From Ursus arctos (taxonomy: Eukaryota; Chordata; Mammalia; Carnivora; Ursidae), in contig NW_026622930.1 in assembly GCF_023065955.2 (NCBI RefSeq), positions 21,119,449 through 21,183,448 on the forward strand: a stretch of DNA of 64,000 bases. The letters are read 5' to 3'. A program made the position numbers and the translations under genes. Each line of letters begins with the position of its first letter. Positions within the stretch are counted from its first letter, which is position 1. The notes under the pieces are model-generated. The model worked only from the letters and a program-made list of their open reading frames with translations, was not told the origin of the DNA and ran no database searches. Of the stretch, positions 45,520 through 57,573 are shown piece after piece.

Positions 45520-48500
45520 TTTAATAGCTGCTCTATTATCAGTACTAATAAGGACCTACAGTATTATTCAACTTGCTAGTATGCCTGTGTCTATCTCCAC
45601 TACCCTGTGATAGGGTTACATTTAACTTTTGTATTCTTTCCAGGTAGGTCAGGGCAGTATCTGGCAAAAGATGCAGTTAGTTCAACCAGGTGTTTTCAGT
45701 GTACCCTTTGTAGGTTATGTGGCATTTGGAAGTAGTCTGCTGGCCCAGCTGGAGCTGCAGCTAATGGGGAATGCAAGGCTCAGGGGAAGTGCAACCTGGC
45801 TACTGACATGGTTGTTATTTTAGAATATTAATGATGGGATAGCTGATGTGTTCCTGACTGAGATAGGTTGATTGGCAGAGCTTGAAGAATGTTTCTAATT
45901 GAACAAGTATGTAGGTCTTGATTATTGTGTTCTCTGGCTGCCCTGAGGGTACATCTGAGTACCTGCGTTGGGTCTTGTGCTTTAGAGCACTGTTCTATGG
46001 GATGAGGAGTATATGGGGCCATGGAAACATGACTGACCACTCATAGTTACAGTGTCTCCCTTTTCTAGACCATGCTTTGGCTACTAGAGTCCAGGATTCC
46101 CTGTTCAAACTGCCAGAGCCTGTGTAGAGGAACAGTTCAGGCCTCATTCCTGGATATATCTTCTCAAGGCCAGTGTGAATAACTCTAGGCCCAAGAGGTG
46201 GTTGAAAAGTAGCTATCTGAAGGAACAACAGGGGCTGGGTGTGTGCAGTGGTTTCCACATTCATGGCTGAGTCCCCCCAGTGCTAGATGGAGTCTGGGAT
46301 GAAACAGGGAGACCACAGGCTATAGGACCTCCTTTTACATCCCTGAAAATGTTAAGGACAGCCTGCTTAGATCTGATAGGATCAGTTGGGAATGCAGAAG
46401 TTAAAACAATCAAGAGGCTCCAATATAGAATTGAGACATGTCAACTGAGCTCCTTAGAGAAGATAGACACTACTCATAAAATTATCTGTCTCAGACTCTT
46501 CATTGTGTTGGAGACAGATCTTAACGTTAGCGTTTGCATTTTCAAAGTTCTCTACCCTCTTATATTCAATTCTTTTAAGTTGCAAATTAAAAGGTTTCTT
46601 TAGAAAGAGAGGATTATTGCATTATGCTCTTATGCACTGATTCCTTAGAATGGCCAGGTATAGTCACTGGACTTAGAATAGAATGAACAAGTTCATTTCA
46701 TGTACTTATGTTTGTAGTAAAAGAAGGTAATTAAAAAGTGAATTGGCATGAAAATACTTAAATAAGTAAATGCAATTAGGCCTATGGAATTATTCTCACT
46801 CCATTAAAAAAAAACAAATATACTATTACTATAATTTCATTGTTTTCTCTTAATGCTAGTTTCTTATGTTTGTTTGAAGAGAAGGTAATGTTTTATGTGT
46901 TACTTGGTGTTATATAAGAATCATATTAGAGTGCAAAACAATGTATGTGTGCATACACAATAAACACACACACACTCACTGTATTTGTGTGCATATACAT
47001 GGCCTAGTCTCATATGTGAATCTTCAGACCACACTTAAAAGGGAGTGTTCTTTTTCCTTCATTAGAAAAAAAAAGAACAAGTAAAAAGGGACTGATTTAG
47101 AATAGGAAAGGTGTCCTAAGTGAATTTGTTGGCTTTATATTGCCTCAATATACCATTTACCTCAATCTACAGAAACAGTGAAAATCATTTCTGGAGATCA
47201 GAGAAACAAAATTAGATAGCTTTTCATGCAGGCCTAAAGGACTGTTTGGTTTTGGGTGCCCTACTTTGTTTTCTGAGTAGGATGGATGTTTGTTATATTT
47301 GGTGAGTTATCACAATTTACTTTAATGCTCCGGAGTGTGCAAGTTGATGATTTTAGCCTATAATTTTTTGCATCATTTTAAAGAAGAAAACTATTAGACA
47401 ATTTGCATATTAGATGGTTTATTTCCAAAATTATATTATGGTCTTAAAATTGTTCTGTGTTAAATGTTTTATAGTTTGCACATGCCAGTTCTAGTTATTC
47501 TAAATTACTTTTGATTTTTTTTTATTCCATTCAAGAAAGTATCCAGTTGAAGTCAATGGATTGTACATGGTATAAAATTCCTAAGTAATTATGGGAATTC
47601 TGGCAGGTTGATGTGTACATCAACCAACAAGGGGTCAATTAGATAATCTTCTCTAGGAGAACTTTAAATTAGAAATGACATGCTTTATTTTATATTTACT
47701 TGAATACTACTTAATAAAAGTATGCAAATAAAGATATCTCTTCTTTTAATATATATCATATTCCAAAATAACTTGTGGGAAAGTCTAAGAAATTAGGTTT
47801 TATGATATAAACAAGTTATTGTTACTTTTCACAACAATATTTTTTACTATTATTATTTTGGTGGGTTTACAGAGATATATATGAATCCAGTAGACTCTGA
47901 AGTAGATGGGAGTATGTATATCTTGTTTCTTTTCTGAGTATTTAATCAGAATTTAACTTTTTTTCTATCCTATATTAATAAGATATACTGATTTCACACT
48001 ACAATTGTGGGATCTCACATGAGAAAATAAAGTCAATAAGCTCTATTGTCTAGTAACTAATTATCAAGTAAGGCCAGTAAGAACACAGAAACTGTACAGC
48101 CTGTGTTTTAAAACCCTTTGGTGATGGAGATTATGTGTGTACCGTTTTACAAAATGATTTCATTCTGAGATTGTCCATACCTGTCCCTAACAAATCACTG
48201 ATTTTTATAAGTAGCTATAGGTACAGAATATCTGTTTCTTCCACCCAAAGACAGGGATTCAAAAATAATTATTAGCCTAGAATTAATTGTTGTGCTGGCT
48301 ACTTTTTTTTCCCCAAGAGAATTCCCGTTTCAGCCATTCTCTTGTTCTTAGTTGGTCGCCCAGTTTTTTAGATTTGCCATATTGCTCTATAGTATGTGAT
48401 AGGAAGATGACGATCTCATTGTGGTTTTTGTGAATTGATTATAGAAGCAAATGTGAAATACATATTGATCCCATTATAAACTTCTTACAGCTCCAGATTA

Positions 48501-48640
48501 TGTTTTATTTCTTAATGAATTGTCTACAGTTAGAGGATCCTCCATAGATCAGGTATCATCTCTAAGCAAGGCAGATGTTCCTTGTGACATTTCATTTGCA
48601 GACTATCAAAATTGTTGATAGGAAGAAACAGAACCCATTC
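45520..48640. other. Intronic sequence, 3.1 kb, nothing recognised
   Basis: Slightly less AT-rich around 45640-46340, AT-rich beyond. Short CA runs near 46960. No exon, RNA gene or named repeat recognised. Confidence 0.45.
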
Positions 48641-48641
48641 A

Positions 48642-48850
48642 GGGGTGCCTGGGTGACTCAATTGATTGAGCATCCAGCTCTTGGTGTTAGCTCAGGTCAT
48701 GATCTCGGGTTTGTGAGATCGGGCCCCACATCAGGCCCTGTGCTCAGTATGGAGTCTGCTTCAGATTCTGTCTCACTCTCTCCCTCTGCCCCTCCCCACT
48801 TGCATGTGCTCTCTCTTTTTCTAAATAAATAAATAAATAAATAAATAAAT
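48642..48850 (+). repeat. Can-SINE, older subfamily
   Basis: Head GGGGTGCCTGGGTGACTCAA, GGTCATGATCTCGGGTTTGT variant, and a long (AAAT)n tail. The flanks AGAAACAGAACCCATTCAG (from 48624) and AGAAACTGAACCATTCAG (from 48851) look like a decayed target-site duplication, consistent with greater age. Confidence 0.9.
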
Positions 48851-49023
48851 AGAAACTGAACCATTCAGAAAAAAAAATCAGTCAATAAAATGAAAGTGAA
48901 AACCTTATTTATCAAAGAAGAAAATAAAATACCTAGGTATAACTGACCTTAACAAAAAATGTAAAGCCCCATATGCAGAAAACTGAAGAACACACCCAAA
49001 AGACATAGAAGTATACTGGAAGG

Positions 49024-49220
49024 GGGCGCCTGGGTGGCTAAGTCGTTAAGCGTCTGCCTTCAGCGCAGGGCATGATCCCAGTGTTCGGGGATCGAGCCCC
49101 ACATCAGGCTTCTCTGCTAGGAGCCTGCTTCTTCCTCTCCCACCCCCCTGCTTGTGTTCCCTCTCTCGCTGGTTGTCTCTCTCTGTCAAATAAATAAATA
49201 AAATCTTAAAAAAAAAAAAA
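49024..49220 (+). repeat. Can-SINE nested in L1, young
   Basis: Head GGGGCGCCTGGGTGGCTAAG to the A tail. A perfect target-site duplication, AGAAGTATACTGGAAGG, lies at 49007-49023 and 49221-49237. It inserted into the older L1, giving a relative age order. Confidence 0.95.
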
Positions 49221-49499
49221 AGAAGTATACTGGAAGGAGTCATTACTAGAAGAAAGTATCCATTTTCTTGGATAGGAAGTCTCAAACATCATAAAGATAT
49301 CATTTATTCTTAATTTATGAATTTAATACAATCCCATACACATATACTCTCACTTTTTGTTTGTTTGTTTGTTTGTTTTTTTAAACCAGAGCTTGGAAAG
49401 CTGATTATAAAATTCATTTGGAAGAATAAAAAAAAAAAAGAATATGCAGCAAAATCCTGAAAAAGAAGAGCATGGTTAAAGAGTAGTTGTGAATCTTTA

Positions 49500-49504
<5 letters not shown>

Positions 49505-49566
<62 letters not shown>
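49505..49566. repeat. (TA)31 microsatellite
   Basis: 31 uninterrupted TA units. Self-complementary, able to extrude a cruciform; a likely fragile and polymorphic tract. Confidence 0.97.
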
Positions 49567-49569
<3 letters not shown>

Positions 49570-50340
49570 TTTAGTGGAACAGAATAGAAAACTCAGGAAT
49601 AGACCCAAAAGCTTGAATAAGTTTAGTCTAAAATAAAGCTGGAATTTTAAATCAATGGAATGGATAGACTTTTTAATAAGTGTGCTGGAATAACTGGATA
49701 TCTCTATGGAAAAAAGATAAAGTGAGATCCATTCCTGACACCACCTACCAGATTACATTTAAAATGTACCAGAGATTTCAGTGTTAACCAAGTATACAAA
49801 TACTAGAAAAAGCACGGGCAAATGCCTTTAGAGTCTGGCAGTAGGCAAAAGTTACCTAACTACTAGCTAAAATGCAGAAGCAATAAGGAATAAAACGATA
49901 AATTTGGTTGCATAGAAATTTTTTTAAAAGGCTGAAAACCCCCTCCATAAGCAAAAGAAAAAGACAAATTACAGACTTAGAAAAGTATTTTCAAGTCTTA
50001 AAATAGACAAGAGGTGATATCCCTAATATGTAAACAACTTATTGGAAAGTCCAAATGTGTAAGAATGTCTGTGAATCTGGGAACTGTGAGGCAACAGGCC
50101 TTTTCATACACATAGCTCGTGGGACATTACAACTCCTTTGAAGGTGACTTTGAATCTAGTTAATTTTCTTAAGCATTTATTTACTTTTGATTCCTCAGTC
50201 CTACTAGGAATCTATTCTAAAGATACAAAAAAAAAAAAAAGATATTCAGTGGCAACAATACAAAAGGCCCATTGCATAACACTACTTATTGCAGTATCAC
50301 TTTTAATAACAAAAGACTGGAAATAATGCTCTGTCCATCA

Positions 50341-50760
50341 GGAGGGAGCTAGTTGAAGAAAGAGTGGTGCATTTAGAAGGTAGTAATATGCAGCAGTGAA
50401 GAGAAATGTCATTTCATTGTCTGGTATGTGGGCTGGGCTGATTTGAAGGCTGTAATTGCCTTTGAGAGAATCTCCACATGGCTCTCCACGGGGCTCCATT
50501 TCCTCACAGCAGGGCAGACTCAGGGCTCCTAGCTTGGGTCCCAGGGAATAGTGCAAAAGCTGCATTTACCTAGCCTTGGAAGTGACACAGCTTCACCTCC
50601 CTGTGTTCTGTTGGTTACAAGCTCCTCACAAACCTGTCCATATTCAGGGAGGGGACTCATCCCTCCTCCATAGCCCCCCACCCCTCTCAGTGGGGGAAGC
50701 TAAAGATTTTCAGATGTTTTTAGAACCACCAGGCTCTTTACTCTTCATGAAGTAATCTTG
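50341..50760. repeat. Recurrent mammalian repeat, LTR-like, unnamed
   Basis: Wording such as 'aggctgtaattgcctttgagagaatctccacatggctctcc', 'ccttggaagtgacacagcttcacctccctgtgttctgttggttacaagc' and 'tccatattcagggaggggactcatc' recurs in mammalian genomes in my memory, probably as an LTR, but I cannot name the family. Confidence 0.45.
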
Positions 50761-50769
50761 CCCCTCTCT

Positions 50770-51722
50770 CACACACATACACACAGAACTGAATCTGATC
50801 AAGGTTCTAGATCTAATTACCAACTTATAGTACATACCTAGAAATCATTTCAGTCAGCAGAATTCAGACTGTGGGAACTCGACAGGACAAAAGATCTGTT
50901 TTCTTTTACAATTACAAAGAGAGTAAAAAGAGAGTAAAAGAGCTGGAGGGAGAATCTGTAGATTAAAAGAGACTGAAGAGGCCCATCTGTCAGTGCAATG
51001 AATGAAATTGCATTGCATGATCCCACCTCAAACAAACATAAAAAAAAGTCAGGGAAATATGAACACCAACTGCCTAATATTTGAATATACTATTAAATAT
51101 TAATTTTTTAGGTGTGATAAGAGTATGGCAGTTATCTTCGAAAGTTAGGAATAATTTTATTTTCAAATAACTAAATCCTAAATTTTATTTATGTTACCTC
51201 TTAGAAAATTTGGATTGAATATTCTTTTGGCTAAAATGTTAACTTTTTGACTGGGCTGTTTGCCCTTGGCTTGCTTTATTCTTCAAATGAATACTGGCTT
51301 CTTAAATCCCAATTTAATCTTTGTAAAATCTTCTAATGATCTGGGACTACATATTGAAATTATTTCCCAGGAATACTGTCATTCTAAATTTAATTGTGTG
51401 GTAAGAAATGAAGGTGTTATGTTTAGTGTGTTTTTCCCATTACAGAGGCCTCTGTCTTGGTAATCTAAATAGTTTCTTAATTCTGTAGTTTAAAGTTTTA
51501 TCAGTAATCATTTTGTAGGTTGAATCTAAATTAAGACGCTATTGCCCAAACAATTTTCTTGCGTTTTATTTTGAAAAGAAAATAGAGAAAGAGGGCGGTA
51601 ACTATGTATATAAAAGGGTAAGATGAGGGATCTTTGTGCAGGAGCTGTCCTGTGTGTTGACTCTCTTGGTGTTCACACAAATTTGCACATGTGATAAAAT
51701 GATAAAATTGCACGGAATTAAA
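50770..51722. other. Intronic sequence, nothing recognised
   Basis: Short CA run near 50772-50786. Otherwise no named feature. Confidence 0.45.
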
Positions 51723-51730
51723 TCCATCTC

Positions 51731-51760
51731 ACACACACACACAAACACACACACACACAC
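51731..51760. repeat. Imperfect (AC)n microsatellite
   Basis: About 15 AC units with one AAAC interruption. Confidence 0.92.
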
Positions 51761-51765
51761 TCACA

Positions 51766-51970
51766 GTATAGGTTAAAGACTGGTGAAATCCAGATAAAGT
51801 TTATGGATTGTATCCAAGGTCAACTTCCCGGCCGCGATATTGAATGTCAGTTACGCAAAATGGTACCATTGGAAGAAACTGGGCGATGAGTATAAGCACA
51901 TCATTCTCTATAATTTCTTACAACTGTGTGTGCATCTATAATTATCTCACAATAAAAGCTGAAAAAAATA
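51766..51970 (+). mobile_element. L1 3' UTR end, sense
   Basis: Old L1M 3' UTR end: AAAATGGTACCATTGGAAGA, 'aactgggcgatgagtataagc', 'tataatttcttacaactgtgtgtgcatctataattatctcacaataaaagctg'. 5'-truncated. Confidence 0.85.
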
Positions 51971-52804
51971 GATTACATTCATTTTAATATTCTTGAATGG
52001 GAAGTTACTGTTTTAAGAAAATCAGACATCAAATCTAGTTAAAGTAGTAAACACAGTTTTTTCTAATTTCCTAGTTTTTAGCTTTTGATTTTTTTTTCAG
52101 TTTTTGATTTTTAAAATTTTAAATTAGGAAAGACCTGAGTAAATTCTTAAAAATTGATATTGTTCAGCAAAAAGATTTTTCAATATGCCATGACAAACAA
52201 AAGGTCCTCTGGAAGTCTTCAGAAACTGAAGGCATGTTCACAGTTGGGATACTACAGAGAATGTGGTCTCCTGATAGATGGCTGGAACTTATGTACACAG
52301 CTTAGGGTCCCTTTCTACCTTAGTGTTTATAACTGCCTTTATTACAAATGAAAAAATGGACCTAGAAAGATTAAGTAATTTTTCCAAGGTTCTGCTGCTT
52401 TAACACAGTAGTGAGTGATTGATTTTGCCTACCTTTTTATTTCTGACCTTCTTTTTCTTCATCTGTCAATCTGTGTATTTGTAACCTCTATTTGAATAAC
52501 TTTTCCTTTAGTTCTGTTCTCTCCAAGTTACCATAAGAATAGTAAAGACAAATGAACAAACAAATAATCTTTTTAGAGTGTACATTTTTAGGCTGTAACA
52601 TTTCTGTGATTAAAAAACCCTGCTGTGTGTGGATACTTTGGTTAGTGTTTTGCTTTATGTATTTGTATTACTGTATCTCTCTTAGACATTTTTTTTTTTT
52701 GCCTGATTTTAAAGAAGTAGCTCTTAATATAGTGTAGTGCAAAAAATAAGCAGGTGGTTGCTGCAGGGTATCCAAGCGGCCTGCGGACACGCACGTGCTG
52801 TAGG
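51971..52804. other. Intronic sequence, mostly unrecognised
   Basis: A reversed MIR-like core is possible near 52330-52440 ('gaaaaaatggacctagaaagattaagtaatttttccaaggttctgctgcttt'). Otherwise nothing recognised. Confidence 0.45.
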
Positions 52805-53030
52805 GTGAAGTTAAGGGCATGGCCTCTGAAGTCTCACTGCTCTACCACATTGTGACCTTGGGAAGCTTTCCCAACCTCTCTGTTCCTTAGTTGCCTCATT
52901 TGTTAAATTGCATTAATAATATTGTCTAACTGGTAGGATTGTTGTATCAAATGTGCTGATATGAAAAATTGATTGAAATAGTAGCTAGTAGCTAGGAAGC
53001 ATTCAATAAATGTTAGCTGCTATTTTTAAA
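52805..53030 (+). repeat. MIR, near full length
   Basis: 'gttaagggcatggcctctgaagtctcactgctctaccacattgtgaccttgggaagctttcccaacctctctgttccttagttgcctcatttgttaaattgcattaataatattgtc', later 'aggaagcattcaataaatgttagctgctattt'. Follows the sense MIR consensus end to end. Confidence 0.9.
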
Positions 53031-53254
53031 CATGGCTCAAGTTTTGATTTTAACTCTTATTAGACATCAGTTAGTGCAGGAGCTACACTGGGGGATGGGA
53101 GAAAGGTGACAATAAGAATATGATCAGGAGTATACACACGAGGAATCAATAAATCATCTCTGAGCACCTGTAATGTCAAGGGCAAAGGGATATGTGAGAA
53201 AAAGGTGGATTTCCTTAATTCAGTTTATAATCTGATTTTCCTCTTGAATCTCGT

Positions 53255-53880
53255 ACCTTTGGTTAATCATCCATTCACTAAATATTTATCGAGTGCTTCC
53301 TTTTAATGCCAGTCACTGTTCTTGAAACTAGAGATATAGCAATGAATAAAATACACAAAAATCCCCATAGCTGTATTGGTTACGTTTTATTGGCAGGAGA
53401 CAGGTGGTAGACAAAAACAAGTAAATTACGGAGTACCTTAGAAGATAATAATTGCCATGGGAAAAGGCGTGGAAAAGAGGCTTTGAGGGCTAAGGAATGC
53501 TACTAAAGGCAAAGTGTAATTTTCAATAAGATCATCACAGTAGGCTTCATTAAGAAAGGGCTGTTGGAACAAAGAATGAAAGAAAATTCATGTGTGTATC
53601 CGGGAGAAGAGCATCCCAGGCAGAGGGAAGCAGTAGTACAGAGGCCCAGAGGTGGCAGTATGTCCAGCTTATTTGAGGGACCTCAAAGAAGCCAGTGTGG
53701 CCTCTTTGAGTAGAGTGGGCAGGGTGGGGGGGGAGGGTGTGCATGTAGTTGGGGAATTCGAGAAAAAGAAAGGAGTCAAAGATGATAATAAAGATTTTAG
53801 CCTGAATAGCTGAAACGTTGGACTCTCCAATTCTGAGGTGGGAAGGCTGATGGTGGAGCAGGAAAGAGTGAACTAAATAC
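53255..53880 (-). repeat. L2 LINE, antisense
   Basis: Reversed L2 3' end and body: 'ccattcactaaatatttatcgagtgcttcc', CAGTCACTGTTCTTGAAACT, 'gggagaagagcatcccaggcagagggaagcagtagtacagaggcccagaggtggcag', 'aagaagccagtgtggcc', 'aaaggagtcaaagatgataataaagattttagcctgaatagctg'. Clear block order. Confidence 0.8.
53717..53737 (+). other. G-quadruplex motif
   Basis: Four G tracts with loops CA, T and A: GGG-CA-GGG-T-G8-A-GGG in 21 nt. It lies on the same strand as the CEP128 transcript, inside an old L2, so it could form in DNA or in pre-mRNA. Confidence 0.75.
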
Positions 53881-53889
53881 AGTTTAAAA

Positions 53890-54936
53890 TTGAAAACAGG
53901 CCTTTTCAGTCTGACTTAGGCCAGGAAAGCAAAGTCTCTCAGACAACTTCCTCAGCATCCTGGGAGAGGCCAGCTTATGCATCTTTGAGGCAGAAGAGAA
54001 GACTCTTACTGCCCTGGCTCCTCTGTCCCTGAGTGAAGTTCTTCATCCATTTGGTGTTGCTTTCCTGCTGGCGTTTATTTGATGGCTGGAGTGTGTAGCT
54101 GGTGTAACCTGTCATCTGCTGCATTTCATCTCGGGCAGTGTCTCCCGTAGCACTGGCCAGCCCGACCTCTCTCCTCTCGCTGCTGCCCCTGGTTCCCCTG
54201 AGACCTGGATGTGTGTCCACTTTGGTTCCACAGAACCCTCTGCTTGCAGCCTCCCTTCATTATGACAGCCTCTCAGGTAGGCGCCTCGGCCAGACTGTCA
54301 GTGGTTTCTGCTTTCTTTTAGACAACACAAGAGCCAAAGGCTAATCAGCAGATTAAACCTTGGGTACCCTTTCTACCTGACGGTGCTCTCCTGCCAAGGC
54401 GATGTGGCTTTGCTGTCTGGGGCAGCTTGCGAGGCAGTCACTTTTCACAGTGTGGAACAAGAACCAAGAAACTGGAGCCGTGCCCTCCCCTCAGTTTTAT
54501 TCCTGCTAATCTAATAAGCTTCTTCCTCTCTAGACAGAGAACAGAGACGGGAAAAATCAATTCATATGTGAGACAGTCTTGTTTGTTTTCCTCTCTTCCC
54601 TGCCCTCCTTTGAGACAAAAGGAACACACTCTCTTATTTATCATATCCTGTTCCTTTTGGATATCTCTTACATTAAAGCTCTGTGGTCAGCTAAACGAGC
54701 TTGTCCCTTGGTTTGCTAACCTGGGAGACGGTATTTTCTCTCAAGTTGGTATCTGGCTCCAAAAATCCTATTTTGCATGAAAGAAGATGAATATTAATAT
54801 TACATTGTCCTTTCTGTTTGAATCCCTCATGCCTCAAAATCCTAAGTTACTAATTCAAAACAAAACCCTTAGTAACTAATTGTAACCTCCACTCAGGTAG
54901 ATGCTTTGGAATGACCAGGACAAAGCCCGTATTACT
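53890..54936. other. Intronic sequence, somewhat GC-richer
   Basis: Noticeably less AT-rich than its surroundings around 53940-54500, but not CpG-dense. A TTG-initiated + frame (54427-54780) has no family resemblance. No splice-bounded exon could be supported. Confidence 0.45.
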
Positions 54937-54939
54937 CAG

Positions 54940-55122
54940 AAAGATTTTATTTATTTGAGAGAGAGAGAGCACACAAGCTGGGGGCAGGGCAGGTGCAGAG
55001 GGAGAAGGAGAAGCAGACATCCCACTGAGCAGGGAGCCCCACGTGGGGCTCGATCCCAGGACCCCGGGATCATGATGTGAGCCAAAGGCAGATGCTTAAC
55101 CGACGGAGCCACCCAGGCGCCC
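54940..55122 (-). repeat. Can-SINE, minus strand, older
   Basis: AAAGATTTTATTTATTTGAG, a GA-rich stretch, GCAGGGAGCCCCACGTGGGG, and an end ACGGAGCCACCCAGGCGCCC. Head-like end at right, so minus orientation. No clear target-site duplication. Confidence 0.92.
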
Positions 55123-56109
55123 TTAAAACCTAATAATTAAACAAAAATCTATAGCTAGAATTATATATGGTCTCCGAAATATATATATATATATTTTTTT
55201 TTTCTTTTTATAAAGGCAAGTACACAGTCCTGTGAAATAGCTTTGGTTATGTCTGATGACGTAATGATATTTCCCCAAATGTTGATGTGTGTCTGGTTTT
55301 CATCTTTTGCCTTAAGCCCTCTTTGTTCAGTGAGTCTTCTTGTGATCTTCCCTAAACTCTGTTTAATAAAATAAAACAAATCATATTCAAAATCTGACTT
55401 AACATATCTTCACATTTTGAGGTAAGGAGATAGAACAGATGTTACAGCATGACTTCCTCTATATTTCTATTTAAAAATGTTAGCCTATTTTCTATTCAGC
55501 ATTTTCCAAGTTAGCCCAAGTTATTAAAAACAAAATGCAAGCACAGACAAAAAAGAAAATGGCTGTGCCGTCTTATTTTAAGAATAAAATCAATTAAATA
55601 AGGTTTTTCAAATGTGATTTTAATAGTAATAAGTTTAGAGAGGGAAAAATAGATAATTTGGAAAGTATTTCATTACAATTCCCTAATCTCAGATGTTTCA
55701 AAGGATGTGCTTGAAGACATTCAATTGAATGACTGTTAGATACATTTTGGGAGATATAATTATGGCATGAAAATAGAAAATCCATTACCTACCCTTTAGT
55801 ACCTCTAACTTCTTTTTATTGTGTAAGGAGGACAACCATTATACTTCTGGTTCATCAATAAGATCTGTTTTATAGTAAAGCTAAAAATAGAGAAGGAAAT
55901 CTTGTATCCCTGAAAGGTCAAATTGATTTAAAGAGTTCCTTGCTTTTGACGTTTGGAAAACTTTTTTATTTCTTAAATTTCAGTCACTGGCAATTCAAAT
56001 GAACAGCTAATTTCAAGGAGCGGTGTTTTGGGTTTAATCCAGGTATAATATACACAATCTTCTATCTCTGCCCTGATTCATTATCTGTAGTTATCTTCAC
56101 TCTTTTCCG
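55123..56109. other. Intronic sequence, nothing recognised
   Basis: Short (TA)n-T run near 55180-55205. Otherwise no named feature. Confidence 0.45.
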
Positions 56110-56513
56110 TATTTTGTACTCATGTTCTGTAATGTTTCCTTTCCTCCAGTATATTAATGTGCTAAAGTCTGCTCTGTCCAAACCAACAACCCTTTCTGAA
56201 TTTTATACCCCAACTCAATTTTGCTCATGTTCAAAGGTCTGTGAGGAACCATCTTGCTCATTGCTTTTTTCAGCTCCTGCATTCTTTCATCAAACTACTG
56301 AAATCTGATTTCTCATCCTACTGATTTTATGAAACCACTCTCATGAAGATCAGTGGCGATATCCTAATTGTGAAATGAAATCCAAAGGCCCCCCTTTCAG
56401 TGGACTTGACATTTCATCTCTGTGTAGCACTTGACATTGATGGCTGCTCTCTTCTAAGTGAACCCTTGACACCACTCTTCTCTACTTACTAAGTGCATTA
56501 CCTTTATGTTTTT

Positions 56514-56666
56514 TAAAGATTCTGTTTATTTATTTGAGAGAGCGCACACACAAACTCACATGAATGGGGGAGGGGCAGAGGGCAAGAACAAGCAGGACCC
56601 TGAGATCATGACCTGGGCTGAAATCAAGAGTTGAACGCTTAACCAACTGAGCCACCCAGGTGCCCC
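56514..56666 (-). repeat. Can-SINE nested in L2, minus strand
   Basis: AAAGATTCTGTTTATTTATT tail side at left; ACTGAGCCACCCAGGTGCCCC head at right. Possible decayed target-site duplication AAGTGCATT at 56491-56499 and 56671-56679. Shorter than full length. Confidence 0.9.
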
Positions 56667-57380
56667 AACCAAGTGCATTTCTCAACATTTTCCAAGCTCC
56701 TGTACCAGCTCCTTTTACTCTCCGTTCCTTAAATTTTGGTGTTTGCTAAATATTCTGGACCCTCTTATGTTTTCATATCCCATGTGCTCTTGGGAAGATT
56801 TAGCCCACTCTTATGGTTTAAATATCCAAATGGTGATGACTTCTAGCCACAACCTCTTCCTCAGTATTCAGACTTGGGTATCTTACTATCTTTCAAATAT
56901 ATTTGCTTGGATATCCTACAAATAGCTCAAATGCATTGTGTCTGAGTATTAATGTACTATGTTCTTTTATATACTATTTGTCTTCCTTTATTCCCTCTCT
57001 ACCCACTCAGCCAATCTAGAAACCTCCAGGTCTTTCCAGTATCCTCCCAATATTCCTCCCATCCCAGTAACCAAGCTCTCACAAAGTGGTCCTCATTTAC
57101 CTTTCTCATGGCTTGAAAATCCATACACCTCACCCCTTCCACCACCATTTTTTGTTGTTATTGTGTTTTCCCAGTTACTACTGAACTGTGGTGCAGACTT
57201 TCTGCATTCTATGCATGGCACATACCCTGTCTGTAAGTCTTTCTACCATCCAGTCTGTTCTTTATAATACCCCAGAGTGTTTGATCCATAAAGAAATCTG
57301 AAGATGTTTACCCCTGCCTAATCCTTTGCATAGTATTTTGTTGTATAAGGGGTACATCATATGACCCTTAAAGTTTTTTT

Positions 57381-57573
57381 TTTTTTAAGATTTTATTTAT
57401 TTATTCGACAGAGATAGAGACAGCCAGCGAGAGAGGGAACACAGCAGGGGGAGTGGGAGAGGAAGAAGCAGGCTCATAGCCGAGGAGCCTGATGCAGGGC
57501 TCGATCCCATAATGCCGGGATCACGCCCTGAGCCCAAGGCAGACGCTTAACCGCTGTGCCACCCAGGCGCCCC
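57381..57573 (-). repeat. Can-SINE nested in L2, young, minus strand
   Basis: Poly-T, AAGATTTTATTTATTTATTC, GA-rich middle, GGGCTCGATCCCATAATGCC, and an end TGTGCCACCCAGGCGCCCC. A perfect 18-bp target-site duplication, GACCCTTAAAGTTTTTTT, lies at 57363-57380 and 57574-57591. Confidence 0.96.

Larger units (their letters stand above)
48869..50340 (+). mobile_element. L1 ORF2 remnant, sense, with nested repeats
   Basis: Sense L1 ORF2 wording: 'aaatacctaggtataactgac', 'gaaagtatccattttcttggataggaagtctcaaacatcataaagatatcattt', 'aagctgattataaaattcatttggaaga', 'gtggaacagaatagaaaactcaggaatagaccc', 'gataaatttggttgcatagaaatt', 'aatctattctaaagatac', 'aacaaaagactggaaataatg'. It is split by a Can-SINE at 49024-49220 and a (TA)31 run. 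No long frame remains. Confidence 0.8.

Noticed and set aside
47300..47340. Short word like a Y-RNA (GGTGAGTTATCACAATT)
   Set aside because: Only about 15 bases fit and no stem partner or poly-T end follows.
54316..54346. Splice-acceptor-like CTTTCTTTTAG before ACAACACAAGAGCC
   Set aside because: The downstream sequence reaches stops quickly and does not encode any CEP128 block; likely a chance acceptor.
54427..54780. 117-codon + open frame
   Set aside because: It starts at TTG, has no protein family resemblance and an overlapping frame on the other strand; best explained by lower AT content giving fewer stops.
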